62,255 nucleotides of DNA from JBBQXY01 sp038209195 (GTDB lineage: Bacteria; Chloroflexota; Ktedonobacteria; Ktedonobacterales; Ktedonobacteraceae): contig JBBQXY010000011.1 of the NCBI GenBank assembly GCA_038209195.1, positions 1 to 62,255 of the forward strand, in the 5' to 3' direction. The translations under genes were made by a program, and so were the position numbers. This document shows, in pieces, positions 42,857 to 51,298 of this stretch. Below the pieces are notes generated by a model. The model was given only the letters and a program-made list of their open reading frames with translations. It had not been told where the DNA came from and did no database searches. Each line of letters starts with the position of its first letter. Position 1 is the stretch's first letter.

Positions 42857-43828
42857 CTAGCGCCCCTTTCCACCGGTGACCCAGGCCCCAGGCACAGGGA
42901 CACTTTGCAGTATCTCATCCAGAATGGCTGTCGATGTGATAGAGCGTACACGGGCGGCTGGCGTCACAATGAGTCGGTGTGCCAGGGTGGGCCGTGCCAG
43001 CAATTTCACATAATCGGGTATGACGCTGTCATGACCACGCATTGCGGACAACGCTTGCGCGGCACGGAACAATGCTAACGAGCCACGCGGACTTGCTCCC
43101 AGGTAGATATTTGGATGGTTACGCGTCGCATTGGCGATAGCCACAATATATTCACGTATCAAAGGGTCAACATAGATATTACGTACCTGCTGCTGAATAA
43201 TGACCAACTCTTCCGCCGTCATAATCTGCTCCAGGTCGTCAAGGGGATGGTGATGCTGGTGGCTACCGAGAATATTCATCTCATCGCTTGCTTTAGGATA
43301 ACCGATGCTGATATTCATCATAAAGCGGTCAAGCTGCGCCTCTGGCAGTGGGAATGTGCCTTCATATTCAATAGGGTTCTGCGTTGCCATGACCATAAAA
43401 GGCTTTGGTAAGGGATAAGATACACCATCAACGGTGACTTGCGCCTCTTCCATTGCCTCGAGCAAGGCAGATTGTGTTTTGGGGGTAGCACGGTTAATTT
43501 CATCTGCGAGCACGATCTGGGCCATAACGGGGCCAGCACGGAACTCAAAATTGCTCGTTTTCTGATTATAGATGGAGGTTCCTGTCACATCACTGGGCAG
43601 GAGGTCGGGGGTAAATTGGATACGTTTAAATGTACAACCGATAGAGCGTGCGATAGCCTTGGTCAGCACTGTTTTGCCCACGCCTGGCACATCTTCAATC
43701 AAGACATGTCCATGACAAATAACGGCGATCAAGCTGAAAGCTACCGCTTCACCTTTGCCAACGATAACTTTTTCGACATTCCCAACGACGCGTTGGACCT
43801 TAGTAGCCAAGTCTTGAGTTGACTGCAT
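42857..43828 (-). CDS. MoxR-type AAA+ ATPase
   Basis: A 323-aa AAA+ ATPase. Walker A is GVPGVGKTV, Walker B LADEINRA, sensor 1 ATQNPIEYEGTFPLPEAQLDRFM, and the lid shows ASPRGSLALFRAAQA. MoxR proteins act as chaperones in maturation of partner complexes. This is the first gene of the operon with DUF58 and transglutaminase partners. The start ATG at 43828 follows a CACTA-rich stretch; the ribosome-binding site is GGGGAGAAATGC, which places GGAG about 8 nt upstream. Confidence 0.93.
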   Translation of the reverse strand: MQSTQDLATKVQRVVGNVEKVIVGKGEAVAFSLIAVICHGHVLIEDVPGVGKTVLTKAIARSIGCTFKRIQFTPDLLPSDVTGTSIYNQKTSNFEFRAGPVMAQIVLADEINRATPKTQSALLEAMEEAQVTVDGVSYPLPKPFMVMATQNPIEYEGTFPLPEAQLDRFMMNISIGYPKASDEMNILGSHQHHHPLDDLEQIMTAEELVIIQQQVRNIYVDPLIREYIVAIANATRNHPNIYLGASPRGSLALFRAAQALSAMRGHDSVIPDYVKLLARPTLAHRLIVTPAARVRSITSTAILDEILQSVPVPGAWVTGGKGR

Positions 43829-44115
43829 GCATTTCTCCCCAATTCGTTTTGAGGCCTTACTACTTATTACATTGTAAACACTGATAGTGTATCACGTTCA
43901 CATTAAAGTACAAGGGCCAATTCCCAAAAATAGGTAGTGTTAAAGTTGTAATAATTACTACGTCATCACAAGCCATTTTGTTACGCTATTAACAGCAGTA
44001 TATCTCTTTTCGCTGAAACATTACTGAATTTTGCAATTGCTCTTGAAAATGCATACAATGGAACGAGAAAAACACACCGACCCCTACAGGAATTTAACGC
44101 TAGAAGGTGATAGAG
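43829..44115. other. Divergent intergenic region
   Basis: No gene seen. The moxR operon (minus) and the oxidoreductase gene (plus) both start from here. The region is AT-rich. A possible plus-strand promoter near 44033-44060 (TTGCAATTGCTC upstream of TACAAT) is weak. Confidence 0.35.
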
Positions 44116-45066
44116 ATGAAAGCAGTACAATTTGCAAATTATGGCGATCCGGACGTGTTACACGTGCAGGATGTTCCTGACCCAATGCCGGATGCCAACG
44201 ATGTCCTGGTGCAAGTGAAAACGACCACCGTCAATCGGCTCGATCTTTTTCAGCGCGATGGCAGTCGTCCGGTTGGCAAATTGCCCTTTACCCCTGGCAT
44301 AGAGGCGGCAGGCGTCGTAGTCAGCGATGCCAATGGCTTTCAGGCGGGAGATCGAGTCATGACTACCCGTGCCATCGGTGCGAAAGGTGGGGGTGGCTAT
44401 GCCAGCAAGATAGCCGTAGCTGCCGACGAGCTTATCCGTATCCCCGACAATGTGACCTTTGAAGAGGCTGTCGCGGCAGGGTTAACCGCCTCAACCGCTT
44501 ATGGCGCTCTATTTGACCTTGGTCACTTAAAAGCTGGTGAGCGTGTCCTTATCTGGGCTGGTTCAAGCGGTGTAGGCACAATGGCGATACAATTGGCCAA
44601 ACACGCGGGAGCCTCGGTCATTACAACAGCAGGGAGCAGCGCGAAAGCCGAAGAGTTGCGCCGCCTGGGTGCCGATTTGGTCATCAACCACCGCGAAGAA
44701 AACGTTGGGCAGGTGGTACAGCAAGCTCATGGCGGAGTGCATCTGGTGATCGAACTCGTCAGCGCAACCCTGCAATCAAGTATAGAGGCCTGTGTCAACG
44801 ATGGGCGTATCGTCCTGGTTGGCAACCTGGGTGGTCAAAAAGCGACCATCGATACCCAGCAGACCCGCCTCAAACGGCTACAGATCATCGGCGGAGGAAT
44901 ACTGCACACTAGCACCGCCAATGAGCAAAGCATGCTGCAAATGATCGCGGAAAAAGCCATTCACCCCATCATTTACCGCACTCTGCCCATTGAACAAGCC
45001 GCCCAGGCCCATCGCTTACTCGCCTCCGGCGAACCTATGGGCAAGATTGTCATGACACATTCGTAA
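44116..45066 (+). CDS. Zinc-independent quinone oxidoreductase (MDR family)
   Basis: A 316-aa NADPH-dependent medium-chain dehydrogenase/reductase. It has the N-terminal GroES-like part (KAVQFANYGDPDVLHV, VNRLDLFQRDG), a Rossmann fold with AGSSGVGTMAIQLAKHAGA, and SGEPMGKIVM near the end. Zinc ligands of alcohol dehydrogenases are absent, as in quinone oxidoreductases. The start ATG at 44116 has GAAGGTGA about 6 nt upstream; an in-frame GTG three codons earlier is possible. A nucleosidase-like gene follows 16 bp later. Confidence 0.9.
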   Translation: MKAVQFANYGDPDVLHVQDVPDPMPDANDVLVQVKTTTVNRLDLFQRDGSRPVGKLPFTPGIEAAGVVVSDANGFQAGDRVMTTRAIGAKGGGGYASKIAVAADELIRIPDNVTFEEAVAAGLTASTAYGALFDLGHLKAGERVLIWAGSSGVGTMAIQLAKHAGASVITTAGSSAKAEELRRLGADLVINHREENVGQVVQQAHGGVHLVIELVSATLQSSIEACVNDGRIVLVGNLGGQKATIDTQQTRLKRLQIIGGGILHTSTANEQSMLQMIAEKAIHPIIYRTLPIEQAAQAHRLLASGEPMGKIVMTHS

Positions 45067-45082
45067 GCAAAGGGAATGATCA

Positions 45083-45805
45083 GTGATGACGCCGCCTAAA
45101 ACCAGCATTGTCGTGCTTGTTTCAGCCAATACCGAGTGGCAGGTCGTGCGCAACTACTATGCCGACAACGAAGCGCATCCATCGCCGCTCGGAGAATGGT
45201 TCGTGGTTGAGACACTAGTTGCTGAGCAACGAGTAGCGGTGCTCTTCTTCCATGGCGGCTGGGGCAAAATTGCTGCTGCCGCCTCGACCCAATACGTCAT
45301 TGATCACTGTGAACCCGACCTTCTCGTTAACCTCGGCACCTGCGGCGGCTTCGCGGGAGAGATCGAGAAAGGCACCATTATCCTCGCCGAACGCACCATC
45401 GTCTACGACATCATCGAGCAGATGACTGGTGCCGCCGAGGCCATCGCTCGCTACTCCACCCTGCATGATCTCTCCTGGCTGGGCGACGATTACCCTCGCA
45501 AAGTCTTACGTACCCTGCTGGTATCAGGAGACCGCGACCTTGTCGTGGAAGAAATCCCCCACCTTATTGCAACCTATGGCGCCATCGCGGGCGATTGGGA
45601 ATCGGGTGCCATCGCCTTTGTCGCCACCCGCAACAACACACGTTGCCTCATCTTACGCGGCGTCACCGACCTCGTCGGCGGCAACGGCGGTGAAGCCTAC
45701 AACGGCAACCTCCACATCTTTATCCAAGGCACCACCACCGTAATGCAACAATTGCTAAAAGAATTGCCAGCATGGATAGCTTGCCATATGGGAGCTATCG
45801 TATGA
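45083..45805 (+). CDS. Purine nucleoside phosphorylase/nucleosidase family protein
   Basis: A 240-aa PNP/UDP family protein. Family elements are VNLGTCGGFAGEIEKGTIILA (phosphate/ribose loop), DWESGAIAFVATR (the base/ribose-binding Met-Glu region, here with E-S-G-A), and LRGVTDLVGGNGGEAYNG near the end. It most resembles MTA/SAH nucleosidase-like proteins, which split the glycosidic bond of 5'-methylthioadenosine and related nucleosides, but the substrate is not certain. The start may be GTG 45083 or ATG 45086, with AAGGGA 8-11 nt upstream. It probably shares a transcript with the oxidoreductase gene. Confidence 0.82.
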   Translation: MMTPPKTSIVVLVSANTEWQVVRNYYADNEAHPSPLGEWFVVETLVAEQRVAVLFFHGGWGKIAAAASTQYVIDHCEPDLLVNLGTCGGFAGEIEKGTIILAERTIVYDIIEQMTGAAEAIARYSTLHDLSWLGDDYPRKVLRTLLVSGDRDLVVEEIPHLIATYGAIAGDWESGAIAFVATRNNTRCLILRGVTDLVGGNGGEAYNGNLHIFIQGTTTVMQQLLKELPAWIACHMGAIV

Positions 45806-46187
45806 ACACAACTCAGGGTTTCTCAAAAGTCTTTTTGCCGCCTGCTGCACGCGTGTCTCCTGCCTGAGACGTTGTGTTGGATGGGACATTTGTGACCCCC
45901 AATTCTCAATAGTATGGCAGCCGATAGGAAAATGCATGGGATTTGGTGATGGATGAGACATTTGTGACCTCCAATTCTCAGTGGTATGGTGTCCGATGGG
46001 AAAATGCATGGGATTTGGTGATGGATGAGACATTTGTGACTCTAATTCTCAGAGGTACTGTGTCCGAAAGAATAATGTAGGAGGCTTTGGGATGGATGGG
46101 ACATTTGTGACCCCCAATTTTTAGTGATATTGCGTACGATAGGAAAATGCAGGAGAGGTTGTGATGGATGGGACATTTGGGACTCTA

Positions 46188-46410
46188 TAGTGCTCTGTCA
46201 ATTTTCGATTGAGGGGTAGAGAGGGAGCCCCACCACCCCGGACAGGCACAAGGCTCAATACGTCTCACTTAAGGGCCTTCCAAGGCTTACGAATGGTCTG
46301 TAGGGGCCGCTTCAGCGCGCTCATTGCCGATGTATCGGCCCGTCCCGTTTGCCGATAAATCGGCGGTGGCGGCGATAAATCGCGCCCTACGGTTGCTTGC
46401 TACATCCTTA
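46188..46410. mobile_element. MITE-like insertion splitting repeat element copy 2
   Basis: The segment begins with TAGTGCTCTGTCAA, the end of the family at 46615-46758, and is about 70 bp similar to that element's left part (GGACAGGCACAAGGC). It interrupts the leader of the repeat element, which is uninterrupted in copy 1. It contains GCCGATAAATCGGC palindromes. A matching right end was not found, so the right limit near 46410 is set by where similarity to copy 1 resumes. Confidence 0.55.
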
Positions 46411-46492
46411 TGGGAGGTGTATTGGATTCACACATCGGAGTGTGATGACGGTGCGAGTTCTGACAAAGGGGACCTTGTCTTGACTTACCTAG

Positions 46493-46521
46493 AGTATACC
46501 ATAGTTTTGCGAAGTAAGCAA
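46493..46521 (-). promoter_or_regulatory. Sigma70-like promoter of repeat element copy 2
   Basis: Minus-strand TTGCTT (46521-46516) and TATACT (46498-46493), spacer 17 bp. Copy 1 has the same boxes. A 4-bp difference in the spacer is compensated by use of the second of two overlapping TTGCTT words. Confidence 0.6.
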
Positions 46522-46614
46522 GCAAGAGGTGAAAGAGTTCGACTGAGGAATGACAGAGTTTTCCTGCTTGGTGCAATTTGTGTGAAGATGCCCTGGAAGA
46601 ATTGCTTGCGTGGA

Positions 46615-46758
46615 TAGTGCTTTGTCAAACTACACTTGAAGGGTAGAGACGTTGCCCCGCCACCTCGGACAGGCACAAGGCCCCAGCCACAACCCCACGC
46701 CCACCCACTATCCCTACATATTGTGTGGCCCCCTCAATTGAAGGTTGACAGAGCAATA
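46615..46758. mobile_element. MITE with 29-bp terminal inverted repeats
   Basis: A 144-bp non-coding element. Left end TAGTGCTTTGTCAA and right end (reverse complement) TATTGCTCTGTCAA extend to 23 of 29 matching bases, ending in TTGA-A/G-GGG. It ends in TA on both sides. The interior is C-rich and has CCTACATATT, which also occurs at 55758-55767. It carries no gene and would need a transposase in trans. Confidence 0.7.
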
Positions 46759-46802
46759 GGTTGCAATATGAGAATTATGATGTGAACACAACTGCCCCTA
46801 CC

Positions 46803-46831
46803 TTGCACAAGCACCCATTCTCGTCTATACT
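46803..46831 (+). promoter_or_regulatory. Promoter of the kinase-TPR gene
   Basis: TTGCAC (46803-46808), a 17-bp spacer, TATACT (46826-46831). Transcription would start near 46838 and give a leader of about 57 nt before the ATG at 46895, where GAGGT lies about 8 nt upstream. Confidence 0.65.
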
Positions 46832-46894
46832 AAAGCTGCACCACTGGCAATTCCACTTTCTTTCGAGAAGACAGCGAGCGTGAGGTAACAGTAC

Positions 46895-48247
46895 ATGGTT
46901 TTAGGTGGAGACCCCTACATTGGCAAAGAAATTGGCGGCGCGTATCGCATCACTGAACGCATCAATTGTGGCGCGTACGGTTGCGTCTACCAGGCCCAAC
47001 ATATCTTCTTTGAAGAAGACCCTGTCGTGGCCATTAAACTCTTGCAGGGATTAGTGGTATCCGACGAAGACCGCCAGCACTTTATCCAGGAAGCGCGCTT
47101 GCTCAGAAAGCTCAAACATCCGCATATCTTGCCTATTCTCAACGTGGCTATCCAAGACAACGTCCCCTACATCGTTATGGAGTACGCCAGAGGTGGCTCT
47201 TTGAAAGACCGTCTACGAGCACAAAAAGGTCAACCGTTGCCACAAGCAGAAGCTCTTACCATCCTGCAACAAATTGGCGACGCCCTGCACTATGCCCACC
47301 AGCAACATGTCGTGCATCGCGACCTCAAGCCCGACAACATCCTTTTCAACGCCAACGGCGACGCCCTACTCGCCGATTTTGGCATTGCGACCATCCTCTC
47401 CTCCGGCACCAAGGATATGGGACGCGGTGGCACACCCGCCTATATGGCACCCGAACAATTTCAGGGCAAGGTCAGCCCCAAAAGCGACCAGTACGCCCTT
47501 GGTTGTATCGCCTACGAACTACTCACCGGACGACATCCCTTCGATATCAAAGGCGTCGAATTCGAAGCCCTCTGGTACCAACACACCAAAGTCGAGCCTG
47601 ACTCACCCCAAAAATACAATCCTCACCTGAGCGAGGCCATGGGCCACGCCATTCTCACGGCTCTCGCCAAGGATCGTACCAACCGTTACTCGGATATTCC
47701 TTTGTTCATAGAGGCAGTCTCCACGAAGAAGACTGCGGAACAATGGCTCAAAGAGGGCATTGTACTTGGCAATTCAGGACGATTCGAGGAAGAACTCCTG
47801 GCATATGAAGCGGCCCTTCGCCTCAACCCCAATTATGCCGATGCCTACCACAACAAAGGCACCACACTTGCAAATCTAGGGCGATACCAGGAAGCTCTCC
47901 AAGCACTTGAAACAGCCATTCGCCTCAATCCCAACTATGCAAATGCCTACTTCAACAAAGGAGTCGCACTTGGAAGTCTAGGGCGATACCAGGAAGCTCT
48001 CCAAGCCTATGAAACAGCCATTCGCCTCAATCCCACCTATACAAATGCCTACAACAAAAAGGGTGTTGCACTTGCAAATCTAGAAAGATACCAAGATGCT
48101 CTCCAGGCATGTGAAGTAGCCATTCGTCTCAATCCCAACGATGCGGTTGCCTACTACGGCAAGAGTCTTGCTCTCGAAAAGCTGAGGAAGAAAGCCGAGG
48201 CTCGACAGGCACTGCAAAAAGCGAAAGAACTTGGATACAAGGGATAG
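46895..48247 (+). CDS. Ser/Thr protein kinase with C-terminal TPRs
   Basis: A 450-aa cytosolic kinase without a transmembrane helix. The kinase domain (about 10-275) has a glycine loop NCGAYGCVY, VAIKLL, the catalytic loop HRDLKPDN, DFG, and GTPAYMAPEQF. The C-terminal about 165 residues are five TPR units, three of them nearly identical in both protein and DNA (repeat length 102 bp). Kinases of the Hanks/PknB type phosphorylate Ser/Thr of unknown targets; TPRs would bind partners. It has its own promoter and is followed by a MITE. Confidence 0.93.
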   Translation: MVLGGDPYIGKEIGGAYRITERINCGAYGCVYQAQHIFFEEDPVVAIKLLQGLVVSDEDRQHFIQEARLLRKLKHPHILPILNVAIQDNVPYIVMEYARGGSLKDRLRAQKGQPLPQAEALTILQQIGDALHYAHQQHVVHRDLKPDNILFNANGDALLADFGIATILSSGTKDMGRGGTPAYMAPEQFQGKVSPKSDQYALGCIAYELLTGRHPFDIKGVEFEALWYQHTKVEPDSPQKYNPHLSEAMGHAILTALAKDRTNRYSDIPLFIEAVSTKKTAEQWLKEGIVLGNSGRFEEELLAYEAALRLNPNYADAYHNKGTTLANLGRYQEALQALETAIRLNPNYANAYFNKGVALGSLGRYQEALQAYETAIRLNPTYTNAYNKKGVALANLERYQDALQACEVAIRLNPNDAVAYYGKSLALEKLRKKAEARQALQKAKELGYKG

Positions 48248-48253
48248 TTTGAT

Positions 48254-48423
48254 TAGGCAAGGTTCAATACGGACGAATGATGCTTGACAATTTGACCAGT
48301 CACACCATGTCATTCTGAGCGAAGCGAAAGGTCTGTCGCGATCGGCCGGGAGATTCTTCCCCTTCGTTTCACTCAGGGCTTCGGCTACTTTCGCACAGAA
48401 TGACACGGCTGAACCTTACCTTA
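48254..48423. mobile_element. MITE with GGCAAGGTTCA ends, left of fixC
   Basis: A 170-bp element. Left end TAGGCAAGGTTCA and reverse-complement right end TAAGGTAAGGTTCA match. The interior contains CATTCTGAGCGAAGCGAA and CTTCGTTTCACTCAGG-like inverted words and is about 60 bp similar, in opposite orientation, to 50370-50435. It carries no gene. Confidence 0.7.
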
Positions 48424-48472
48424 CGTCTCTTGTGAGCAACTATTCTCTCCACTACCCAGAAACGTCGCTACG

Positions 48473-48784
48473 TTAAGACTTCTCTGGAAGGCGGGTAAGG
48501 ACTTGTGTGAGCAGTGTTTCTAAATGGTCGAATCGTGATGTGTATTTAACAAGTTCCTCTTTGATAACACTCACGTCTCCTTTGAGTGTGCTAATATCCT
48601 CTTTAATGGTTTTGATATCTTGCCCTTGTGACCCGACAACGCCCAGCAAAATGGTTATTTCATGGTATGTATCAGTTGTGTTTTGTGCTTGCTGTAACAT
48701 CAGCCTGTTTATGGCGTTGAGAAAATCTAAACGTGAAACGGAGGTTTGTTCCAATGCGGCTATACGCTCTTCGTAAGTAGACAT
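48473..48784 (-). CDS. Small coiled-coil protein
   Basis: A 103-aa protein made mainly of helix with heptad repeats (IAALEQTSVSR, DIKTIKEDISTLKGDVSVIKEELVKY). The start ATG at 48784 has an AAAGGAAAG stretch about 7 nt upstream; an upstream in-frame ATG would overlap the divergent fixC gene. No family beyond a generic coiled coil was recognised. It lies back to back with fixC. Confidence 0.6.
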   Translation of the reverse strand: MSTYEERIAALEQTSVSRLDFLNAINRLMLQQAQNTTDTYHEITILLGVVGSQGQDIKTIKEDISTLKGDVSVIKEELVKYTSRFDHLETLLTQVLTRLPEKS

Positions 48785-48863
48785 GTTGTCTTTCCTTTCC
48801 TCCCCAATACTAGTACAATAATAACACAAATAGCCGTGTTCTCCAACAGGGAAAAGGTACTTT

Positions 48864-50171
48864 ATGGTAGAGCAAAAGTTTGATGCGATCATCGTTGGGG
48901 CGGGTCCTGCGGGGAGCAGTGCCGCATTGGCATTGGCACGGGCGGGGTTGCAGGTGGCACTGATTGAGCGTGGCGAATATGCAGGGGCAAAGAATGTCTC
49001 AGGGGCCGCACTGTACGCGCCGAATTTGTTGGCTGGCTTGTTGCCGAACTACTGGGAAGAGGCTCCTGTTGAACGCTATTTGACGCGCCGTGCCGTGACC
49101 TTCCTGGCGGCGGAAGCGTCTATCGCCATGGATTTTCGCAGCAACCACTTCGCGCAACCACCCTACAATGGCTTCACGGTGTTACGACCCAAATTTGATC
49201 GCTGGCTCGCTGGCAAGGCCGAGGAAGCGGGTGCGTTGCTGATCACTTCTACAGTAGTGGATGATTTTATTTATGAGCAAGGGAAAATCTGTGGCGTAAT
49301 GTGTCGGCGCGAGCAGGGAGAGCTCTACGCGCCAGTAGTAATCGCTGCCGATGGGGCGAACTCTTTTCTTGCCAAGAAGGCTGGGTTGCAGCACGAATTT
49401 CGCGCCGATGAAATGACATTGGGTGTGAAAGAGGTGTTACGCCTCGATGCCCATACCATCGAGGAACGCTTCAATCTGCATGGCGACGAGGGCATGACCA
49501 ACGAGTATGTCGGATTTGCCACGGGCGAGGTCAAAGGGGGCGGCTTCCTCTATACCAATCGCGACACCCTTTCTATCGGGGTGGTGACGCAAATTGCCTC
49601 GCTCGTCGCGCAGAGGGTCAAGCCCTATGAACTGCTCGATCAGTTCAAACATCATCCAGCTATTGCCCCGCTGGTGCGTGACGCTGTCACGCTGGAATAT
49701 TCGGCGCATATGATCCCTGAAGGTGGCTGGGCGATGTTGCCACAGCTTTCAAAAGGCGGCCTGTTAGTGGTGGGTGACGCGGCAGGTTTTGTCTTCGCGG
49801 CAGGGCTATTCTTAGAGGGCATGAATTTCGCCATTGCCTCGGGTTTGGCAGCCGCCGAAACGATTAAGCTGGCCCATGCCGAGCAGGATTTCTCGGCGTT
49901 GAGCCTGTCGCGCTATCGCAAGCGACTGGAAGATAGTTTTGTGTTGCAAGACCTGAAGAAGTTTCGCCGTACCCCCGATTTTGTCAATAACGAACGTTTG
50001 CAAAATCTCTATCCCGAATTGTTCTGTGCGGCGGCAGAAAATATCTTCCGTTCCGATGGTCAGCCGCGCCACAAGATTGGGCGCATTATGTACGATACAT
50101 TACGGGGGAAAGTACCGCTACGCACGCTGCTCAGCGATGGCTGGCAAGCAGCGCGAGCATTATTCTTTTAG
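48864..50171 (+). CDS. fixC: FixC-like electron transfer flavoprotein-quinone oxidoreductase
   Basis: A 435-aa FAD-dependent oxidoreductase. Dinucleotide-binding GAGPAGSSAALALARAG lies at the N terminus, GGAKNVSGAAL-type sequence (GAKNVSGAALY) follows, and the second FAD motif is GLLVVGDAAGFV, then GMNFAIASGLAAAE. FixC passes electrons from the FixAB flavoprotein to quinone and, through FixX, in electron-bifurcating complexes. fixX lies 302 bp downstream, separated by a MITE, and a FixA-like gene is 7.5 kb away; fixB is not in the window. The stop codon TAG is the first three bases of the inserted MITE, so the native C terminus may have been changed slightly. Confidence 0.9.
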   Translation: MVEQKFDAIIVGAGPAGSSAALALARAGLQVALIERGEYAGAKNVSGAALYAPNLLAGLLPNYWEEAPVERYLTRRAVTFLAAEASIAMDFRSNHFAQPPYNGFTVLRPKFDRWLAGKAEEAGALLITSTVVDDFIYEQGKICGVMCRREQGELYAPVVIAADGANSFLAKKAGLQHEFRADEMTLGVKEVLRLDAHTIEERFNLHGDEGMTNEYVGFATGEVKGGGFLYTNRDTLSIGVVTQIASLVAQRVKPYELLDQFKHHPAIAPLVRDAVTLEYSAHMIPEGGWAMLPQLSKGGLLVVGDAAGFVFAAGLFLEGMNFAIASGLAAAETIKLAHAEQDFSALSLSRYRKRLEDSFVLQDLKKFRRTPDFVNNERLQNLYPELFCAAAENIFRSDGQPRHKIGRIMYDTLRGKVPLRTLLSDGWQAARALFF

Positions 50172-50435
50172 GCAAGGTTCAAATGCACGTGACCGTTTCT
50201 CTCACAAGAACGGTTCAGCCCGGACAGGCTGAGCGCAACGAAGCATCTCGTGGGGCACGGAGATTCTTCGCTGCGCTCAGAATGACAAGGCTACACTCAG
50301 GCTGAGCGCAACAAAGCATCTCGTGGGGCACGGAGATTCTTCGCTGCGCTCAGAATGACAAGGCTACGCTCAGGGGTGACACGGTGTGACTGGCCAAACG
50401 GTCAAGCATCATTCGTCCATAGTGAACCTGCCTTA
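50169..50435. mobile_element. MITE with GGCAAGGTTCA ends between fixC and fixX
   Basis: A 267-bp element. Left end TAGGCAAGGTTCA and reverse-complement right end TAAGGCAGGTTCA. Inside is a 73-bp tandem duplication (first copy from 50227, second from 50300) with AAGCATCTCGTGGGGCACGG and GAGATTCTTCGCTGCGCTCA. It belongs to the family at 48254-48423, in opposite orientation, so fixC is bracketed by inverted elements. The element's first three bases form the fixC stop. Confidence 0.7.
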
Positions 50436-50473
50436 GCAGGGTGTGATAAAGTCAAGGTAAGGAGCAATGCATC

Positions 50474-50746
50474 ATGCAACCAATTGAGGAGCGTTTGGAG
50501 CTTGTACGCTTCAAAGTCGATAAGACTGCCCATATTCGCGTCAATACAGAAACCTGTCTGGGCTGTGATACCACGCCTTGTGTGTATGTCTGTCCGGCTG
50601 GTCTGTTTGAACTGCTGGGCGGTGAGATGCATTTTTCTTACGAGCACTGCCTGGAATGCGGCACCTGTTACGTGGCCTGCGAACGCAAAGCTATCGAGTG
50701 GGAATATCCAAGGGGCGGCTGGGGCGTGAGTTTTCGGGCTTCATGA
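50474..50746 (+). CDS. fixX: FixX-like ferredoxin
   Basis: A 90-aa ferredoxin-like protein. Cysteine clusters are C-x2-C-x4-C-x3-C (ETCLGCDTTPCVYVCPAG) and C-x2-C-x2-C-x3-C (HCLECGTCYVACERKA), followed by the FixX end EWEYPRGGWGV. It should carry Fe-S clusters and work with FixC. AAGGAGCA lies about 8 nt before the ATG. The gap to fixC is occupied by a MITE, which may weaken co-transcription. Confidence 0.9.
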   Translation: MQPIEERLELVRFKVDKTAHIRVNTETCLGCDTTPCVYVCPAGLFELLGGEMHFSYEHCLECGTCYVACERKAIEWEYPRGGWGVSFRAS

Positions 50747-50780
50747 AGATATACTGCCTATGGCGAAAGGATGCTTGAAA

Positions 50781-51197
50781 ATGTCAGAATTATCTAACCA
50801 AAACTATCTACTCACCAACCAGTATAATAATGCGCAGAAACTTGAGGCGCGTATTCAGCTCCACCGAATTTTTAGTACCAATCACTATAGCTGGTTTCGT
50901 TGGCTCTTCGATCATTTTGCGTTGCCACCACAAAGCTCGCTACTTGAGCTGGGCTGCGGCCCCGGCTATCTATGGAGCAAGAATGCCGAGCGTATTCCTG
51001 AACAATGGCAGATCACGCTCTCCGATTTCTCGTCTGGCATGCTGCAAGAGGCGCAGCAAAATTTGCAGGAAATACGGGGTATGCAGAGACCTTTCACGTT
51101 CCAGCAAGTTGATGCGCAAGCTATCCCATTTGCAAATGAGAGCTTTGATGCTGTGATCGCTAACCATATGCTCTATCATGTCAGGTCAGCGGCATAG
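50781..51197 (+). pseudogene. Class I SAM-dependent methyltransferase, truncated
   Basis: 138 residues of a methyltransferase. Motif I is LLELGCGPGYLW, the acidic motif II region is TLSDFSSGMLQEA, then QVDAQAIPFANESFDAVIANHMLYHV, after which the similarity to the family stops. Full-length relatives have about 100 more residues, so the C-terminal part is missing. Sequence beyond about 51183 belongs to an oppositely oriented GIY-YIG fragment. AAAGGA lies 10 nt before the ATG at 50781. The SAM site is present, but the protein is probably not functional. Confidence 0.75.
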
Positions 51198-51298
51198 CCT
51201 ATGAAATATTTTCCGTTCACAGTATTGGTGATAGTGTAGACACCGCCAAAGCGTTTGCGCTCTTTGTATTCGTTGATGATTTCTTTTCTTCTGTTCAT
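51176..51298 (-). pseudogene. GIY-YIG nuclease-family protein, N-terminal fragment
   Basis: A 40-aa minus-strand reading frame starting at 51298. It reads MNRRKEIINEYKERKRFGG, then VYTITNTVNGKYFIGYAAD, the beginning of a GIY-YIG domain (here GVY and FIG). The family needs about 80-100 residues for the nuclease fold, so most of it is lost. It ends at about 51183, exactly where the methyltransferase similarity ends, indicating a deletion or recombination junction. Confidence 0.65.

Larger units (their letters stand above)
45816..46545 (-). repeat. Promoter-led five-unit tandem repeat element, copy 2
   Basis: An inverted second copy of the element at 27817-28357. Read on the minus strand: promoter and leader (46545-46411), an inserted MITE-like segment, five repeat units, and the distal segment (45870-45816). 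Unit marks (GTGAC on the plus strand) are at 45892, 45964, 46036, 46107 and 46179, giving periods 72, 72, 71, 72. The cores read GTCACAAATGTC-C/T-CATCC. GGAG or GGAGG lies 7-8 nt before ATG in three of the units. Both copies have five units and the same flanks, so the whole block was copied as one unit. Confidence 0.75.

Noticed and set aside
45755..46033. Minus-strand frame of 92 codons over repeat copy 2
   Set aside because: It is the same repeat translated and ends inside the neighbouring nucleosidase gene. Treated as part of the repeat element.
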